Assembly (NCBI GenBank): GCA_002286715.1
Contig: NSJX01000001.1
Span: 435,835-499,834 of the forward strand
Length of the DNA: 64,000 bases
Source of the DNA: Dentipellis sp. KUC8613
Lineage: Eukaryota > Basidiomycota > Agaricomycetes > Russulales > Hericiaceae
Reading direction: 5' to 3'
This document shows, in pieces, positions 23,957-37,200 of this stretch. The notes beneath the pieces were generated by a model. The model saw only the letters and a list, made by a program, of their open reading frames with translations, was not told where the DNA came from and made no database searches. Each line of letters opens with the position of its first letter. Position 1 is the stretch's first letter. A program made the translations under genes and the position numbers.

Positions 23957-24533
23957 ACTGATTTACTGACCTGAATAACTACCCACTGAGTTCGTGTGGC
24001 GTGATGGGACGGACAGTGTTCTGGTGCAGACGTTCTGTCTAGGATGAATGCCTGTAGTGGCGAGTGTAGAGGAGAGAAAGTAAGCGCCCGCCTGCTGCCT
24101 GCGCGTCGTGGCTTTAAGGATAGCGACAGTGCTCTCCTAGGATCATTTCCCGGTTAAGCGGTCCTTGTACTTTCCCGGTGTTTGCCGCGCGGCTCCCCTG
24201 CTCTAGTGGCGAGCACTTACCTCGTTGCCGTCCACAGCGTTAAGGACAGTTGCGTTGCATTGTTCCATTCGGGAAATTGCCGACTGTGGAATAAATGCCT
24301 GGTTATCTGCCCCTCACGCCACCGAGCACGAGGCGCCCGGTGATCTCATTGTGTGCCGCCGGACCTAGGGTGGCAAGTGAGGATGAATAACACAATGCAC
24401 TCACTTATGTAGATAGGAACGACCAGGTGGCAGATTGGGAGAAAATGCGAGATGGTGCTGTCACAAAGAAAAGTTGGTCTCCAAGAAACGTACTAGTAAA
24501 GATGGGTACCGCGGCCAGAGACAAAGAACGGAA
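23957..24533. other. intergenic, upstream of the C2H2 gene
   Basis: GC-rich, without supported exons. It contains the C2H2 gene promoter and the 3' flank of KRR1. Confidence 0.5.
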
Positions 24534-26129
<1,596 letters not shown>

Positions 26130-26364
26130 GATTAGGTTGAGGTCGTGTCTTGTAATAGCGGCGTGTGTCGAGTCGGTTTAGTGAGAGAGGATTGGTGGCT
26201 GTGCTCGAGGCAAAGTTTCCGAATTTCCTTTTTCGCGTGACAATACGCTTCCGTTCCCCAGCTTCTCTCCTTTGATTCTTTCGTTGCCTTTCTCGACTCT
26301 ACCTCTGTACTCGTTCGCCTCCATCTTCACAAGACCTCGACGACAGCCCTCAGATATCAGCATA

Positions 26365-27681
26365 ATGGAGAACGCCGTCTTACTCGACGAGGAAGTGGTA
26401 GACGTCAATCCGGAAGAGGTCACGCTATCCTACGCCGAAACAGCATACGAAGACCAGGTCCCAGTCACAGAAACCAGTGGGCCATCATTAGCCGACAGAA
26501 TTAGTCAAGCCAAGCTCTATCTCCTCCCTGAGACTTCCGCTGCGCGAGCGGGCAAGGTGCGCTAGCAGCATGTCATAGGCGACGCACGTCAATGGGCTCT
26601 GATGAGAGAGTTTGGGCGGTAATTCTCTGGGCTGCATGTCTACGTCTCGTCGTTATAGAGGAAACGAAACGACGATGAAGCAACTGCAGAAATCGTGGAT
26701 GAAGACATGACAGAAGGTACGGGTATCGGTTTTCGGCTGCAGTGACGTAGTGCTCACGCAAATATTTGGATTATAGATACTACAAGACGAAATAACGCAG
26801 TGCTTCTGACGGGGTCTCCAATCTCGCATCTTCCCACAGCCCGGTTATTCGCGTACGCGACTCATTTCGACGCCCACCCGATGGGTCTTGAATGGGTAGA
26901 CGATACGAGTTGCGTCCTCGTCTTCGAGTCCCCCGCGGACGCACGGACAGCCGTCGGCCTCCTCCGCAAGACGACAGACGATGCGAATGAAGAGGATGGG
27001 TACGTCCAGGCGAAGTCTATACCCATGGCGTTCTGGCCACCAGAGGATCGTATCAGTGCCAGCCTTGGCAAGGGAGAAGGACTAAAAGGGGTGATCAGGA
27101 TGAGATGGGCAACACATGGCGACGTGAAGAAGAGAGGGGCGAGAAAGGAGAGCGAGTTTTATAGGAAGCACGGGTTGGATGCTGGTCGGGAGAGCAGCGA
27201 GCGGCCGAGGACGAGTCTTTTGGACACCTTGAATGACGGAGCGACGCAACCAAAGCGAAGGAGGAGGGATGGCGATGATGATTCAAGCGCCTATATCAAG
27301 GCTCAGCTCGACGACGAGATTGACGAATTTTTGCGCGAAGACCCAGAAGTCGAGGAATCCCCGCCGTCGAAGATGCGATCTGACCTCATGGGGACAGACA
27401 GTCGGACACTGCTAGAACGGACATCGGCCATCCGTGCTCATCCGGAGGAGAGTCTAGCAACTAGGATTACGGCTGCTCTTCCCCGACGGGCACGTCGTAC
27501 CGACAGAGAAGAAAGGTGGAGCAAAGAGCCATCCGACGAGCCACGTCCGCGAAGAGAAAGAGGTGGGCGGAGAAGGCAGGGAAAAGAGAAAGAGCGCGAA
27601 CGAAGGACAGAACCGAGGCCCAGGAAGACGCAAGAGGAGTTGGACGCAGAGTTGGATGCTTTCCTAAATGATCGTTCTTGA
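26365..27681 (+). CDS. NCBP3-like nuclear cap-binding protein with C-terminal UAP56-binding-type motif
   Basis: Three exons start at ATG 26365 (MENAVLLDEEVVDVN) and end FLNDRS. The first two introns are in phase and yield ARAGKRKRNDDEATAEIVDE. The folded part is an RRM-like domain: NAVLLTGSPISHLPTARLFA, YATHFDAHPMGLEWVDDTSC and VLVFESPADARTAVGLL. The W-[LV]-DDTSC block is the hallmark of the NCBP3 (C17orf85) family, which binds capped RNA with Ars2 and the export machinery. Further downstream is IRMRWATHGDVKKRGARKES, an Arg/Glu-rich region, and at the very end RKTQEELDAELDAFLNDR, resembling the UAP56-binding motif of Aly/REF and CHTOP C-termini. The role in mRNA processing or export is inferred from family. 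Neighbouring ARS2 fits this. Confidence 0.82.
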
Positions 27682-27721
27682 GTATACAATCGTTTATTCC
27701 TATATTTTTAGAGATTCGGAG

Positions 27722-28055
27722 CTAGGCTCGTATGTCGTACAACCACCTTTCACCGTCCATGATTTTGGAGATCCCAGAAAAGACCCTGCGAATGAAGCTT
27801 ACCCCAAGGTACTGTATGATGGGCGATGATCTCTTGAACACTTGAATTCAAGACCATTTGCGGTGGGTAGAAAGTGTTTTGGAGCCCGGTATACAGCTGC
27901 ACGGCGATTTTTGGCTTCTTCATAGATATTTCTCTAGTGGTTTCGTTACTAACTTCGTAGTATACGGGGGTGAGCAGCGTGGATGCCTGATCAAGCGACA
28001 AAACGCGGGCGCGTTGTTTGGGCTTGTTTTTCTCCTCGTCCTCGCGCTCTTCCAT
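27722..28055 (-). CDS. possible small gene divergent from and overlapping ESF2
   Basis: An ATG on the minus strand at 28055-28053 opens a 101-codon frame to 27750 without a stop: [34 protein letters not shown], and YTGLQNTFYPPQM. The beginning has the GC-rich third positions of real genes here. Splicing out two plausible introns (GTTAGT...GTGCAG, 57 nt, in frame; GTCTTG...ACAG, 43 nt) gives a protein continuing YLGVSFIRRVFSGISK and ending WLYDIRA, stop near 27722. Both versions remain possible. I do not recognise a family. Its start codon would overlap the ESF2 start codon, so either the two 5' ends overlap or one of the starts is wrong. Confidence 0.4.
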
Positions 28056-29049
28056 GGCAAAAGCCCAGACACCGATATCCGACTCGCGTTTCGTGGTAGA
28101 TGAACGTTTCGCAGATGAGTCACTAGCAGAGACTTCAGCAGCCGGGGCTACTTCTGTTCACAGCGATGGAGAGCAGGGCTCGGACAAGGAAGTCTCGGAG
28201 CCCGAAGGCTCAGAAGATGACAAACAGGACGACGACAGTGTCGGAGAAGGAATGGTTCCCTCAGGATTTGCAGGGCCCAAGGTTGTCAAGCCGCTGACCC
28301 CCGAGGCTCTTGCTGCGTTCAATGCTGCGCAAGAAAAGGCCGGCGTTATCTATATTTCACGAATCCCTCCTGGCATGCGACCCACAAAGGTACGGCATCT
28401 GATGAGCCAATATGGCGATGTCGGCAGAGTCTATCTTCAGCAAGAAGGTGCGCGAACTGAGGCTACAAACTATGCCCAGTGTCTGAACTTCTATGCACAG
28501 ATGCGAAACGCGCATACCTGCGTCGGAAATACACGTCTACCAAGAAGGCACATTATACGGAGGGATGGGTAGAATTCAAGGATAAGAAGGTCGCACGATC
28601 AATTGCCGAGATGCTCAATGCGCAGCCAATCGGAGGGAAGAAGGGGACACGGTGGCGAGACGATGTTTGGACGATGAAGTATCTACCGAGGTTCAAATGG
28701 AACATGCTCACAGAGCAAGTTGGTACGTACTCCACGATGCTTGGCCTCATTCGTGGTTAACAGAGCCTGTGCAGCTCACGAAGCAGCTCTTCACACTGCA
28801 CGACTTCGGGTTGAACTTTCGCAGTCAAAATCAGAGCAACGAGATTATCTCAAGAATGTGGAGCTAGCAAGAGTGCTAGACAAGCGGGCGGAGAGGAAGC
28901 GGCAAGCGGGGAAAGAGCCGAATTTGCCCAAACCTATGCCAGAGAGGAAGCGGCCGGCGCCGGACGAGCAGGGACGAGCACGGGGTCCAAAGAGACGAAA
29001 AGAAAAGCCTGCAGAAGACATGTCCGGGGTGCTGGGCAATATATTCTAG
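28054..29049 (+). CDS. ESF2: Esf2/ABT1-type pre-rRNA processing protein
   Basis: RRM protein of the small-subunit processome that stimulates Dbp8 and binds the U3 region of pre-rRNA (family knowledge). Starts [20 protein letters not shown], then an acidic linker. The core is [35 protein letters not shown], an intron, then [60 protein letters not shown] and [11 protein letters not shown]. The last exon is helical and basic ([20 protein letters not shown]) and ends [10 protein letters not shown]. The start is the only ATG before the conserved core apart from one about 66 codons later. Confidence 0.93.
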
Positions 29050-29379
29050 TTTTATTGGTTGTCCATTTGCTCAGTGTTGGAATGAAGAGATTGTGGCGCA
29101 GTTTGTCGGGCTTGAGAGAAATGAGGCGGAGCTTCAAAAGGGGGAGAAGCGCGTGTCGCCGTCGTTCGAGTCGGCCATCGCGAACCATACAGAGTGCTGC
29201 AGACGTCGTCACCGTCAGCGTTGTTATCAACGTTCACCGCAGTGCTCTTTGAGTCGTTTCTCGCGATCGCTAAGAGGTCTGTTCTTCATCATGCTCGCTC
29301 TCTCTCTGTCCATGGCTCTGATCAGCCGTGTATCTTGTTCCTCTCTTCCCTCTCTTCAGTCTCTTAACTTCGCTCCATC
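29050..29379. other. intergenic between ESF2 and ARS2
   Basis: CT-rich near 29280-29375 (CTCTTCCCTCTCTTCAGTCTC), a typical fungal promoter or leader just before the ARS2 start. No exon supported. Confidence 0.45.
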
Positions 29380-32300
29380 ATGTCTTGGTCTTCTTCTGCT
29401 TATCCACCTCCACGTCGGTCTCGCTCGCGCTCTCCGTACCGGGATTCTTATTCTTCGAGACCGCCTTACCCCGATCAATATTCTTCGGATACATACCGGT
29501 CGGACTGGGACTCCTATGGCAGGGATAGGGCGCATGGATCTGAGCGGGACCGGCCAGGCTATGACTATGGTCGCAGGGGTCGAAGTCGGAGCCCACCGAT
29601 AGACGAAGGTATGTGTTGTTCCCGTGGTGCTTTTCAAGTTCTCACCATTAGCGCCGGACAGCAAGCCGCAAGCGCAGGCGCTCCGCTTCACCCTATGAGA
29701 GAGATCGCTACGAGCCGCGACCTCGCTATGCTGATGACTATGGTAGGTTCTGCATCCTCTTTTGTGTTCCAAATAGTGCAGTGACGTATCAGCCTCAGAC
29801 ACGCACTCACGAGGGTATGGCTACTCCTCACCTCGCCGAAGCAATTACCCACCCCCATCGCGTCGAGCGCCTCCGGACCCCCATACATTTGACTACCCAG
29901 CCTCTCTAAAGCAATATGCAGAGTGGTTCAGGTACTTCTATCCTCAACAAGCCATCGACGAGGACAACGCGGACAAGGCTGCCGAGCAAGAGGCTGGCGA
30001 TGGTTCGAAGCCTCGTAATGGCATCAAAGCTCGTTGGGAGAAATATAAAAAGGATTTTGCCGCCAATCAGGTATGTAAACCGTCTCTTCAAGCTTCTTTT
30101 TTGTGGACGTACAGAACGGCATCGTATCATACTTCGTGCGACTGTTCGATTACCTCGTTGCTGAACTCTTGTTTGTGTACCCGTCGTAGCTCCAAACTAT
30201 GTTTGACCATCATCGGAAGTCACCATGGTTTGCTGAGAAGTACGACCCGTCGCCTGAATTTGTTAACTTGCGCAAGCGAGTGAGAAAGGAGGGCTGGAGC
30301 GGCCGATTGAACGTATTCTTCGCCGATCTAGAGGCGGGTCAGTTCGATCCTAGCCTCATCGAAACCGTACCAGAACCTTCGTCGCCTGTGAAGGAGAAGA
30401 AAGAAGAGTCCGATGTCAAGAAGGACGTCAAAGCCGAGGAGACGAAGGATGACGCGGAGATGGTTGATGGCCTTGGTCCCAATGACGAGGCGATCAAGGC
30501 AGACGAAGACGTCAATCTCGACGCCGACGACGAAGCTGTGGATCGGGAGGATGGGAAGACCGAGACCAACGGGAGGGGCGGGCAGGACTCCAAGCGAAAC
30601 AATCGTGGGGAGGAGGTTGCGGTGGCCCCCGAAGGAAACCAGGTCATGATTCGAACCATTCCTCCCGACATCGGCCGGATGAAACTAGAGACGGTTGGTG
30701 TGGGTTCATTCATCGTCTACAGCTGATATTTACTGACATCTCATCAGGCACTGTACAAGATCCCGGGGTTCATTTACCTGGCCTTAGGCGATCCCTTGCA
30801 GAAGCGTAACTTCTACAGAGCGGGATGGATGAAGTTCCGGGATGACGCCGACATGTCTTCCATTATGAGCGAGCTCAACGAGAAAAAGGTAGGTTTTAGA
30901 GATAATTGGTGTGACATGATTTCTCACCTCGCCTCAGATTGAGGGCTTCAAACTGCATGTCCTTCACAACACCTCTCCGTTTAAGAACCGGGTCCGCTAC
31001 GCACCCGAAGTTGCTAGCCGGCCTGAAAGGCTGGAGAAGGATTTAGCTAATGCTCGCGCCTTAGCTACCGTCTTGGAGAACGAGCACTCAGAGCTTCGCA
31101 CGTTCAAGCCACTTCCGAGGAAAGAAGGTGACACTCAGGCTAACGGTGAGGCGAACGGCAGTGAGGAGCAGGACGCCGTCATGGTCGAGGCCGAGCCACC
31201 GTCGACTGACGTTGAAGAGCCCGAGCCGAAGGAAAGGGGGAGCGAGGCGGTTGAGAGGCGGATAGAGCATGTGCTGGGGGAGCTGAAGGACGCAGGTCTC
31301 ATAGACCCCAACAACGAGAGGGAGTTTAACTGGAAGAAGGTGCGTCGTCTTTGAAATGGCTCAACAGATATCCTTTCTTACTCTTCTTTCGTAGACGATG
31401 ATATCTCTCGATATGTTCTTGGATTATCTTCGTGCAGCTTTCCATACATGCTATTACTGCGCCGTTGTTACCGACCATTTGGAGGAATTGCAGCGCAAGT
31501 GTATCAAACATGTAAGGAAACCTTTATCCAAGGCAATGCTAGAGGACATCAAGGCTGCCGAGGGAGAACAGTTGGACAAAGACAAGGATGTTAAGGACGA
31601 GGTGTTGGATACGGATAAAGAGAAAGAGAAAGGAGATGAAAAAGAAAGGGAGAAGCCGAAGGACAAAGCAAATGATTGGAGGAAGAACGGTACGTCACCT
31701 GGTCCTTCAAGCGGCATCCCTTTCTGATCCCATATGGCAGACGAACGTTGGCTGGACTGGCTGGACTCCAAGATCGCTCTTCTCGTCAATCGCGACGGTG
31801 TCGACCCTCGAGCTTATGGTGGCAAGAGTTACGATGAGTATGTCCTCCTCGCTTAATATCAGTCGTCACAAAATTGAAATTTTTCTTCTAGTGAGCTGAC
31901 CAAGGCTGTCGAGCAGTATGTGAAGCAGGAGGATGAGGGTAAATTCCGCTGTAAGACATGCCAGAAGTTGTTCAAGGCTACATCGTTTGTGGAGAAACAT
32001 ATTGCAAATAAGCATCCTGAGCTCGTTAAGCACCTGGAAGAGGTATGACCTTCGCATCGTGAATGCTTTCACCCATTCTCATATTGGATTCCGCGCCAGA
32101 TTCCGTACTTCAACAATTTCGCTTTGGACCCGCACCACATCCAGCCGTTCAGCCACCCTCCCCCAACGACCGGGGGCAGTCAGGCCCCTCCGCCTCAAGC
32201 CTACGGACTTCCTGGGCCGGCTAACTTCCCACCTCCACCAGCTGACTACGGAAGGGGGGCTCCCCCGTTCTATCCTCCTTACGGACATGGTTATCCTCCA

Positions 32301-32723
32301 CCGCCACCGCCACCTTACGCTAATGGTGGCTATTGGGATCCAGCATACGCGTATCCTCCTTATCCGCCTCCTGGCCCTTATCCCCCAGCACGTCGAGACG
32401 ACGGCACAGTGGCACGACGACTGAGCGATCGTATCAGTGGATATGCCCCAGGGCACGACCACACTACCGAGATCCCGACTACTGTGCCTGCATCCGCCGG
32501 CTTACCACCGAAACCCTCGGTCGCTTTGGAGGCTGGGCCAGCCGACGAGACACGGGGCAGGCGAGGTGGGCGCAGGGGTGGTGCAGGCAGGGGTGGCGAT
32601 GCAGGTCCACTGCCTCCGCCGCCGCCTGATGCGAAGGAGGATCCCAGGGCAGCGGCGGGGAAGAAAGTCAGCTACCATGACATGGACCTCGTGGCGGAAG
32701 GGGACGTTGAGCTCCAGTATTAG
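29380..32723 (+). CDS. ARS2: ARS2/Serrate-type RNA effector protein
   Basis: Nuclear zinc-finger protein that links the cap-binding complex to RNA processing and decay. Starts MSWSSSAYPPPRRSRSRSPY, an RS-like N-terminus. The SERRATE/Ars2 N-terminal domain follows: FDYPASLKQYAEWFRYFYPQ, RWEKYKKDFAANQLQTMFDH, HRKSPWFAEKYDPSPEFVNL. After an acidic insert comes an RRM-like region (MIRTIPPDIGRMKLETALYK, RAGWMKFRDDADMSSIMSEL), the ARS2 central helices (MISLDMFLDYLRAAFHTCYY, DERWLDWLDSKIALLVNRDG), and a single finger FRCKTCQKLFKATSFVEKH-IANKH. The tail is Pro/Tyr/Gly-rich with an RGG-like stretch (RGRRGGRRGGAGRGG), ending EGDVELQY. About ten short introns; roughly 940 residues. The domain order matches the family throughout. 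Confidence 0.93.
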
Positions 32724-34240
32724 TGCACTGTTTCCGTTTGTTTCCGTCTCTATGTCGAGTAAGATTATTCAGGGGTCCGTCGGTGTGCACGGATGGCATA
32801 CTTCTCGACTGCCAGCATACCGATTTACGTCGTGGGATTCTTTCTGATTTCCAAAAATCTCCTTGATCCATAGTATAGTTCGCTGGCGTCTTCTTGTATA
32901 AGTAATTTTGACTGATTCAAAGTCGTATATCAAATGCATTATCTGGTTGTTTGGCACCGAAAGGGATGGCTCAACAGTGGGCGCACGGTGAACCAACAGA
33001 AGCTCTGCTGACGTCCATCCTGAAGGAACGTCCATTCTGGGGCGAGCGTCCGATATAACGCACTCCGCGCAGCAGGAATTTGCACTGGCTTTGGCTCAAG
33101 GTTTGATATGTTCGAGGGTTTCCAAGCGCATGGGAGTCCCAAGCTGAAATTTTAAAATAAGATGATAACGCGGCGTTCTCCAAGAGGGCAGCGCAGATAC
33201 AGTTCTCACAGGCTGCTATCCTCTGGGTCCAGGTGACAGCTCGCGGCAGTGCGATGTCGTGTTGATTTGATCTCCCTAGAGAAGGCGCGTCCGTAGTCGA
33301 GGGGCGCCCAGCACAGGGCGGAGCAAAGGGCCCCACCGGACCATGTCGAGGGTGGATATGAGAGCCTCGTTCGTCAAGCAACGTCTGACACCGTTGGAAA
33401 CACGAAAAAATGGGCGGGATTCGACTGACCCTATGGACACGGTGATGCTTTAGAATGAGGATCTGCGGCCCAAAGCGAGCCGAGACGAAGTCCGAGGGGC
33501 TGAGAAAGCCTAGTTAGCAGCGCGGACACGTGTCTTGTGCCTCGGAGCAGGATGCAGGAACTGTCAGAACACCTGGAGAAGGTCAAAACGTAATCTACAC
33601 GTTGACATCTCTGAGACTTTCACGGTATCTGAATGGGGATCGAAGAGACTGCAGAAACAACGCACCAAACTAAGAATATGAAGTCTCGAAGACGGCAGGA
33701 ACGAGGAATTTGCCGACTCCTATAAGTGGGTAAGCCTTTGAGGGAATGAGGGGGCCCCTTACAGACTAAGTAGTGTGCGCCGATAGCAAACATCAACTCC
33801 TTTATGAGCGGCGCCCCCGGTGATATAGAGGACATAGGCAGACGCAAGGAAACCGCGTGTGGGACTTGATTTGAATAACGCGAGCTTATGTCAATTAGCT
33901 GCCATGGGACGCTAGAGGGCACACATTGTTCGTCGAGGCACATTGAAGAAGATAGGGAGTCGAGAAGACAAGTTTCCTGGATACGCTTGAACAAAGTGAA
34001 AGAAAGATGTCCAAGAGGATGTGCGTTGCACGGGGAGCGAATATAGGTTGCAGAGTATTTGGTGCTGTTTGAGCGGATATCAGCATGGCCGCATGATCGG
34101 CGGCCGGCGCTGTCTCTGTGACTGTCTCCGCGTCTTGCTCCAGCCGTCCTCGTCTCAGGCTTGTTTTTCTCCCTCTCTCCTCCCCCTTTCTCTTTCTTCG
34201 TTGTGCTCCAGCTGCCGGGGAAGCAGCAAAGAACCCTTCC
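32724..34240. other. 1.5 kb upstream region of the SSK1 gene
   Basis: No exon chain found. Several ATGs occur in the last 250 bp before the start (for example 34007 and 34085), so upstream open frames in the leader are possible. CT-rich tracts at 34150-34200 look like a leader. Regulatory content otherwise unknown. Confidence 0.4.
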
Positions 34241-37200
34241 ATGACAGGGCCCGCCCGTTTGCCTGCCGTCCGTCTTCCAAGCGTTCTTTCCAACGGCGGC
34301 GACGGTGAGGCTCCGAACAAGGATGGTGTCGTTGTCGAGCTACCACCTTCGAACAAGTTCAGTATCGCCTGGCCCGCGGAGCCACCTCCGACTATGCCGT
34401 CCCAAGTCTTAGGTGATCGTTCAACCTCTCTCAGCTCTTCAGATACCGACTCTGGGCTCTCCGAGCCCGAGTTGAGCCAAGGGGAAGGTACTTCGCGTGC
34501 GGAGGTGCGTAAGAAGAACGAGCGTAGGAAGACTGTGCCGGAGGATGCGGATGCAGACGAGTCGGACTTCACGCCCACCAATCGACTGTACACCGAGCAG
34601 AACCCCATGGACCAAGCCATGCCGCCGCCGGCACTACCTCGACTATCCCGGGCATTCTCCGTCCCACTCCCCTCGCAGATAGGCTTCCTCAAGAACCCTC
34701 GGAGGGCCGTGAGTCCCGAGTGGCAGGCCGATTCGTCTCCTCCGCCCGTGCAATTAGCCCCCGAATTCTCACATTTCAATGAGTTGTCGCTAGAACTCGC
34801 GGATTCCGTTCAGATGGTCATACAGACACTCCTTCAGTTGTCTCCTCCGCAAGTCCTCGATCCGGCGAAGGAGCAATTCTCTGCTTGCTCGCTGTCTATC
34901 CCCACACCTTCGATAACCGCTATGTTCACTGCCATGAAGAATCTCAACTACATGTCAGCTAACATGGCGGCGTTCAGCTTGTCGAAATCATCCGAACATC
35001 TCAGCGACTCGCCCCCCGTACCTGACGCAGTTCCCGCTTCAGCGCCTGAACCTTCGGCTAATTCTCACGACTTCGACATCGGGGAGACCCTGCAAAGCGT
35101 GGGAGATGCTCTCAGCGGGGTAGCAGCTGAGGCTGGTGTTGATCTGGTGCTCTTCCACGGGGATGTTGGCATGAAACACGTTGCCGTCAAGGGAGTGGAA
35201 AGTGGAATATCCTATACTTTGTCACATGTACGTTTGCTGTAAGCTTTCTGTCTTCCTGGGATCTTGACCCTCTATAGATCATACGTCAAATTATTACCAC
35301 CGCCCGCCGAGGTGACGCGGTTGAAGTTGGACTCTTTATTGTTGCTCCTGCCCTCAACTCCAACGACTCCACGGTTCTGGACTCTACTGAAGTGTTGGAC
35401 GCTACCGACCCGGAAAGCCTTCATGCTTCTCCGGACCCCGACAAGCCTCTGCGATGCACCTTCAACATCACGCATATATATGGTCACTCCGATTCTCCTT
35501 CTGCTCCAGAGTCATCAGATCCACCGACCACTCGCGAGGAGCCGGCCTTACAGACACGCATACTTGACGGGTTACTCCGCCATATCAACGCCTCATTCAT
35601 CAGCGATGTCTCCTTGGAACATCCAGGACGGTCGTGTCAACTGACACTCGTACTTGATCGCGGCTCACCAGCTGTAGTCAATCCGGCCGTGGTGGTTCCC
35701 GAGGACGACCCTGTGCTCAATGCTTTCCCCAGTATCCACATATCCGGAGAGCCAACCCTTGAGGAGCTTGCTGAATTCACGACCTCTCTGAAGGGGAAGA
35801 AGGTCTCACTCTACGCTAGCTCAAAAGGGCATTTTGCACGACATCTGACAAGCTATCTCACCGCTTGGGGTTTGGACGTTAGCCATGTATCCGCTGACTC
35901 CGACGTGGAGGGTTCCCCAGAACGACAGGAGACTGCATCTGCAGCACAGGGAACAAAACCCACTCCTATCATCAACGACGTATCTTTTGGCAATGGCTCG
36001 GTGCTAGAAACCCTACCCGAGCAGGTGGGAGGACCAGGACCTAATGGAAGCGGGAGTCCCCAAGTTGCCCAGCAATCTCCTTCTCTGCCTTCTTTCATCC
36101 TGATCGATGATGATGTCGCTGTTTTGAGGGAACGATTGCGCAAATTGCGAGAGCAGCAATATCCTCTACATCTTGGAGCCCGCAAGCGTCCTTCACTATC
36201 CTCTCAACACCGACCGCGGTCATCGCCGCAAGTCACCAGAGCCATCGGTCTTGGCACATCTGCATCGGTCCAGGTGACAAACAGATACACCCCTGTCATC
36301 ATTCATTTCACCAGCTTGTCGAACTACAAACTCGTGAAGGGAATCCTCCAGTCGACCTTGGCCCCAAACGGAAGTACGTCTATGCGGTTGCCAGAAGTCA
36401 TCGTCATCCCCAAACCTGCAGGGCCTCGTAGAGTCTTGACCGCATTACACACGGCGGCAACAAGGCCTATCGTCGATCCGTTCTTCACCCCCATAGCCAC
36501 CTCGCCCTGTAGCCCTGGATTATACCCCAGCCAGTCGTACTTTGGCCAGAATCTCAGTCCCAAATCACCGCTGCATCGGCCTCCAGGAAGTCCCCGCAGT
36601 GGGTCTGAACGTCCAATGCGATCTCCTAAAGACCACGAAGGAGTCAGCCTCGCACCCCCCTCGCCGCTCGGTTTATCAGAGGGTATGGACTACTTTTCTG
36701 AGGCGGCGGCCAAGCTGGGCACGTCTCCTTCGTCTGGGCTCGTCATTCAGAGCCCGGACGGGCAGCCAGCCGGCATCTTTTTCCACCCTCGTGCACGAGC
36801 ATCTCGGATGGGCGCATCTGGTGTCAATATGGAGAGGGACCGAGGACAGTTCTTCGGTTTCCCGGGACCTGAGCGCACTTTGAGTCGTCAGCAGACAGAG
36901 GAGACAATTAGGACAAGAAACGCAGTTGCCTTCCGCTCTCAGAACGTCGGCGCCTCGACCGCTAAACGAAGTCCACGGCCTTCCGTTAGCGTCGATATCA
37001 GCTCGCCTGACGACGTTTCAGATTCTGCAGTGCAGCCGTCGAGAAAGCCGGTGCAGTTGTCACCAGTGGAATACTCGGAACCTCTTTCTGCCCAGAGCGC
37101 CAATTCACCTCTGCCTTCCGATTCCCCTGCAGACAAAGGAAGGCCTTCACGTGCTCCGATAATCAGGAAGAATAGCCCGGCGGCGGCATTGCGAAAGGTC

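Noticed and set aside
32079..32462. Minus-strand frame opposite the ARS2 tail
   Set aside because: Shadow of the Pro/Tyr/Gly-rich coding repeat of ARS2.
34118..34240. Upstream extension of SSK1 starting MTVSASCSS
   Set aside because: The first codon is GTG, not ATG; the first ATG in frame is 34241.
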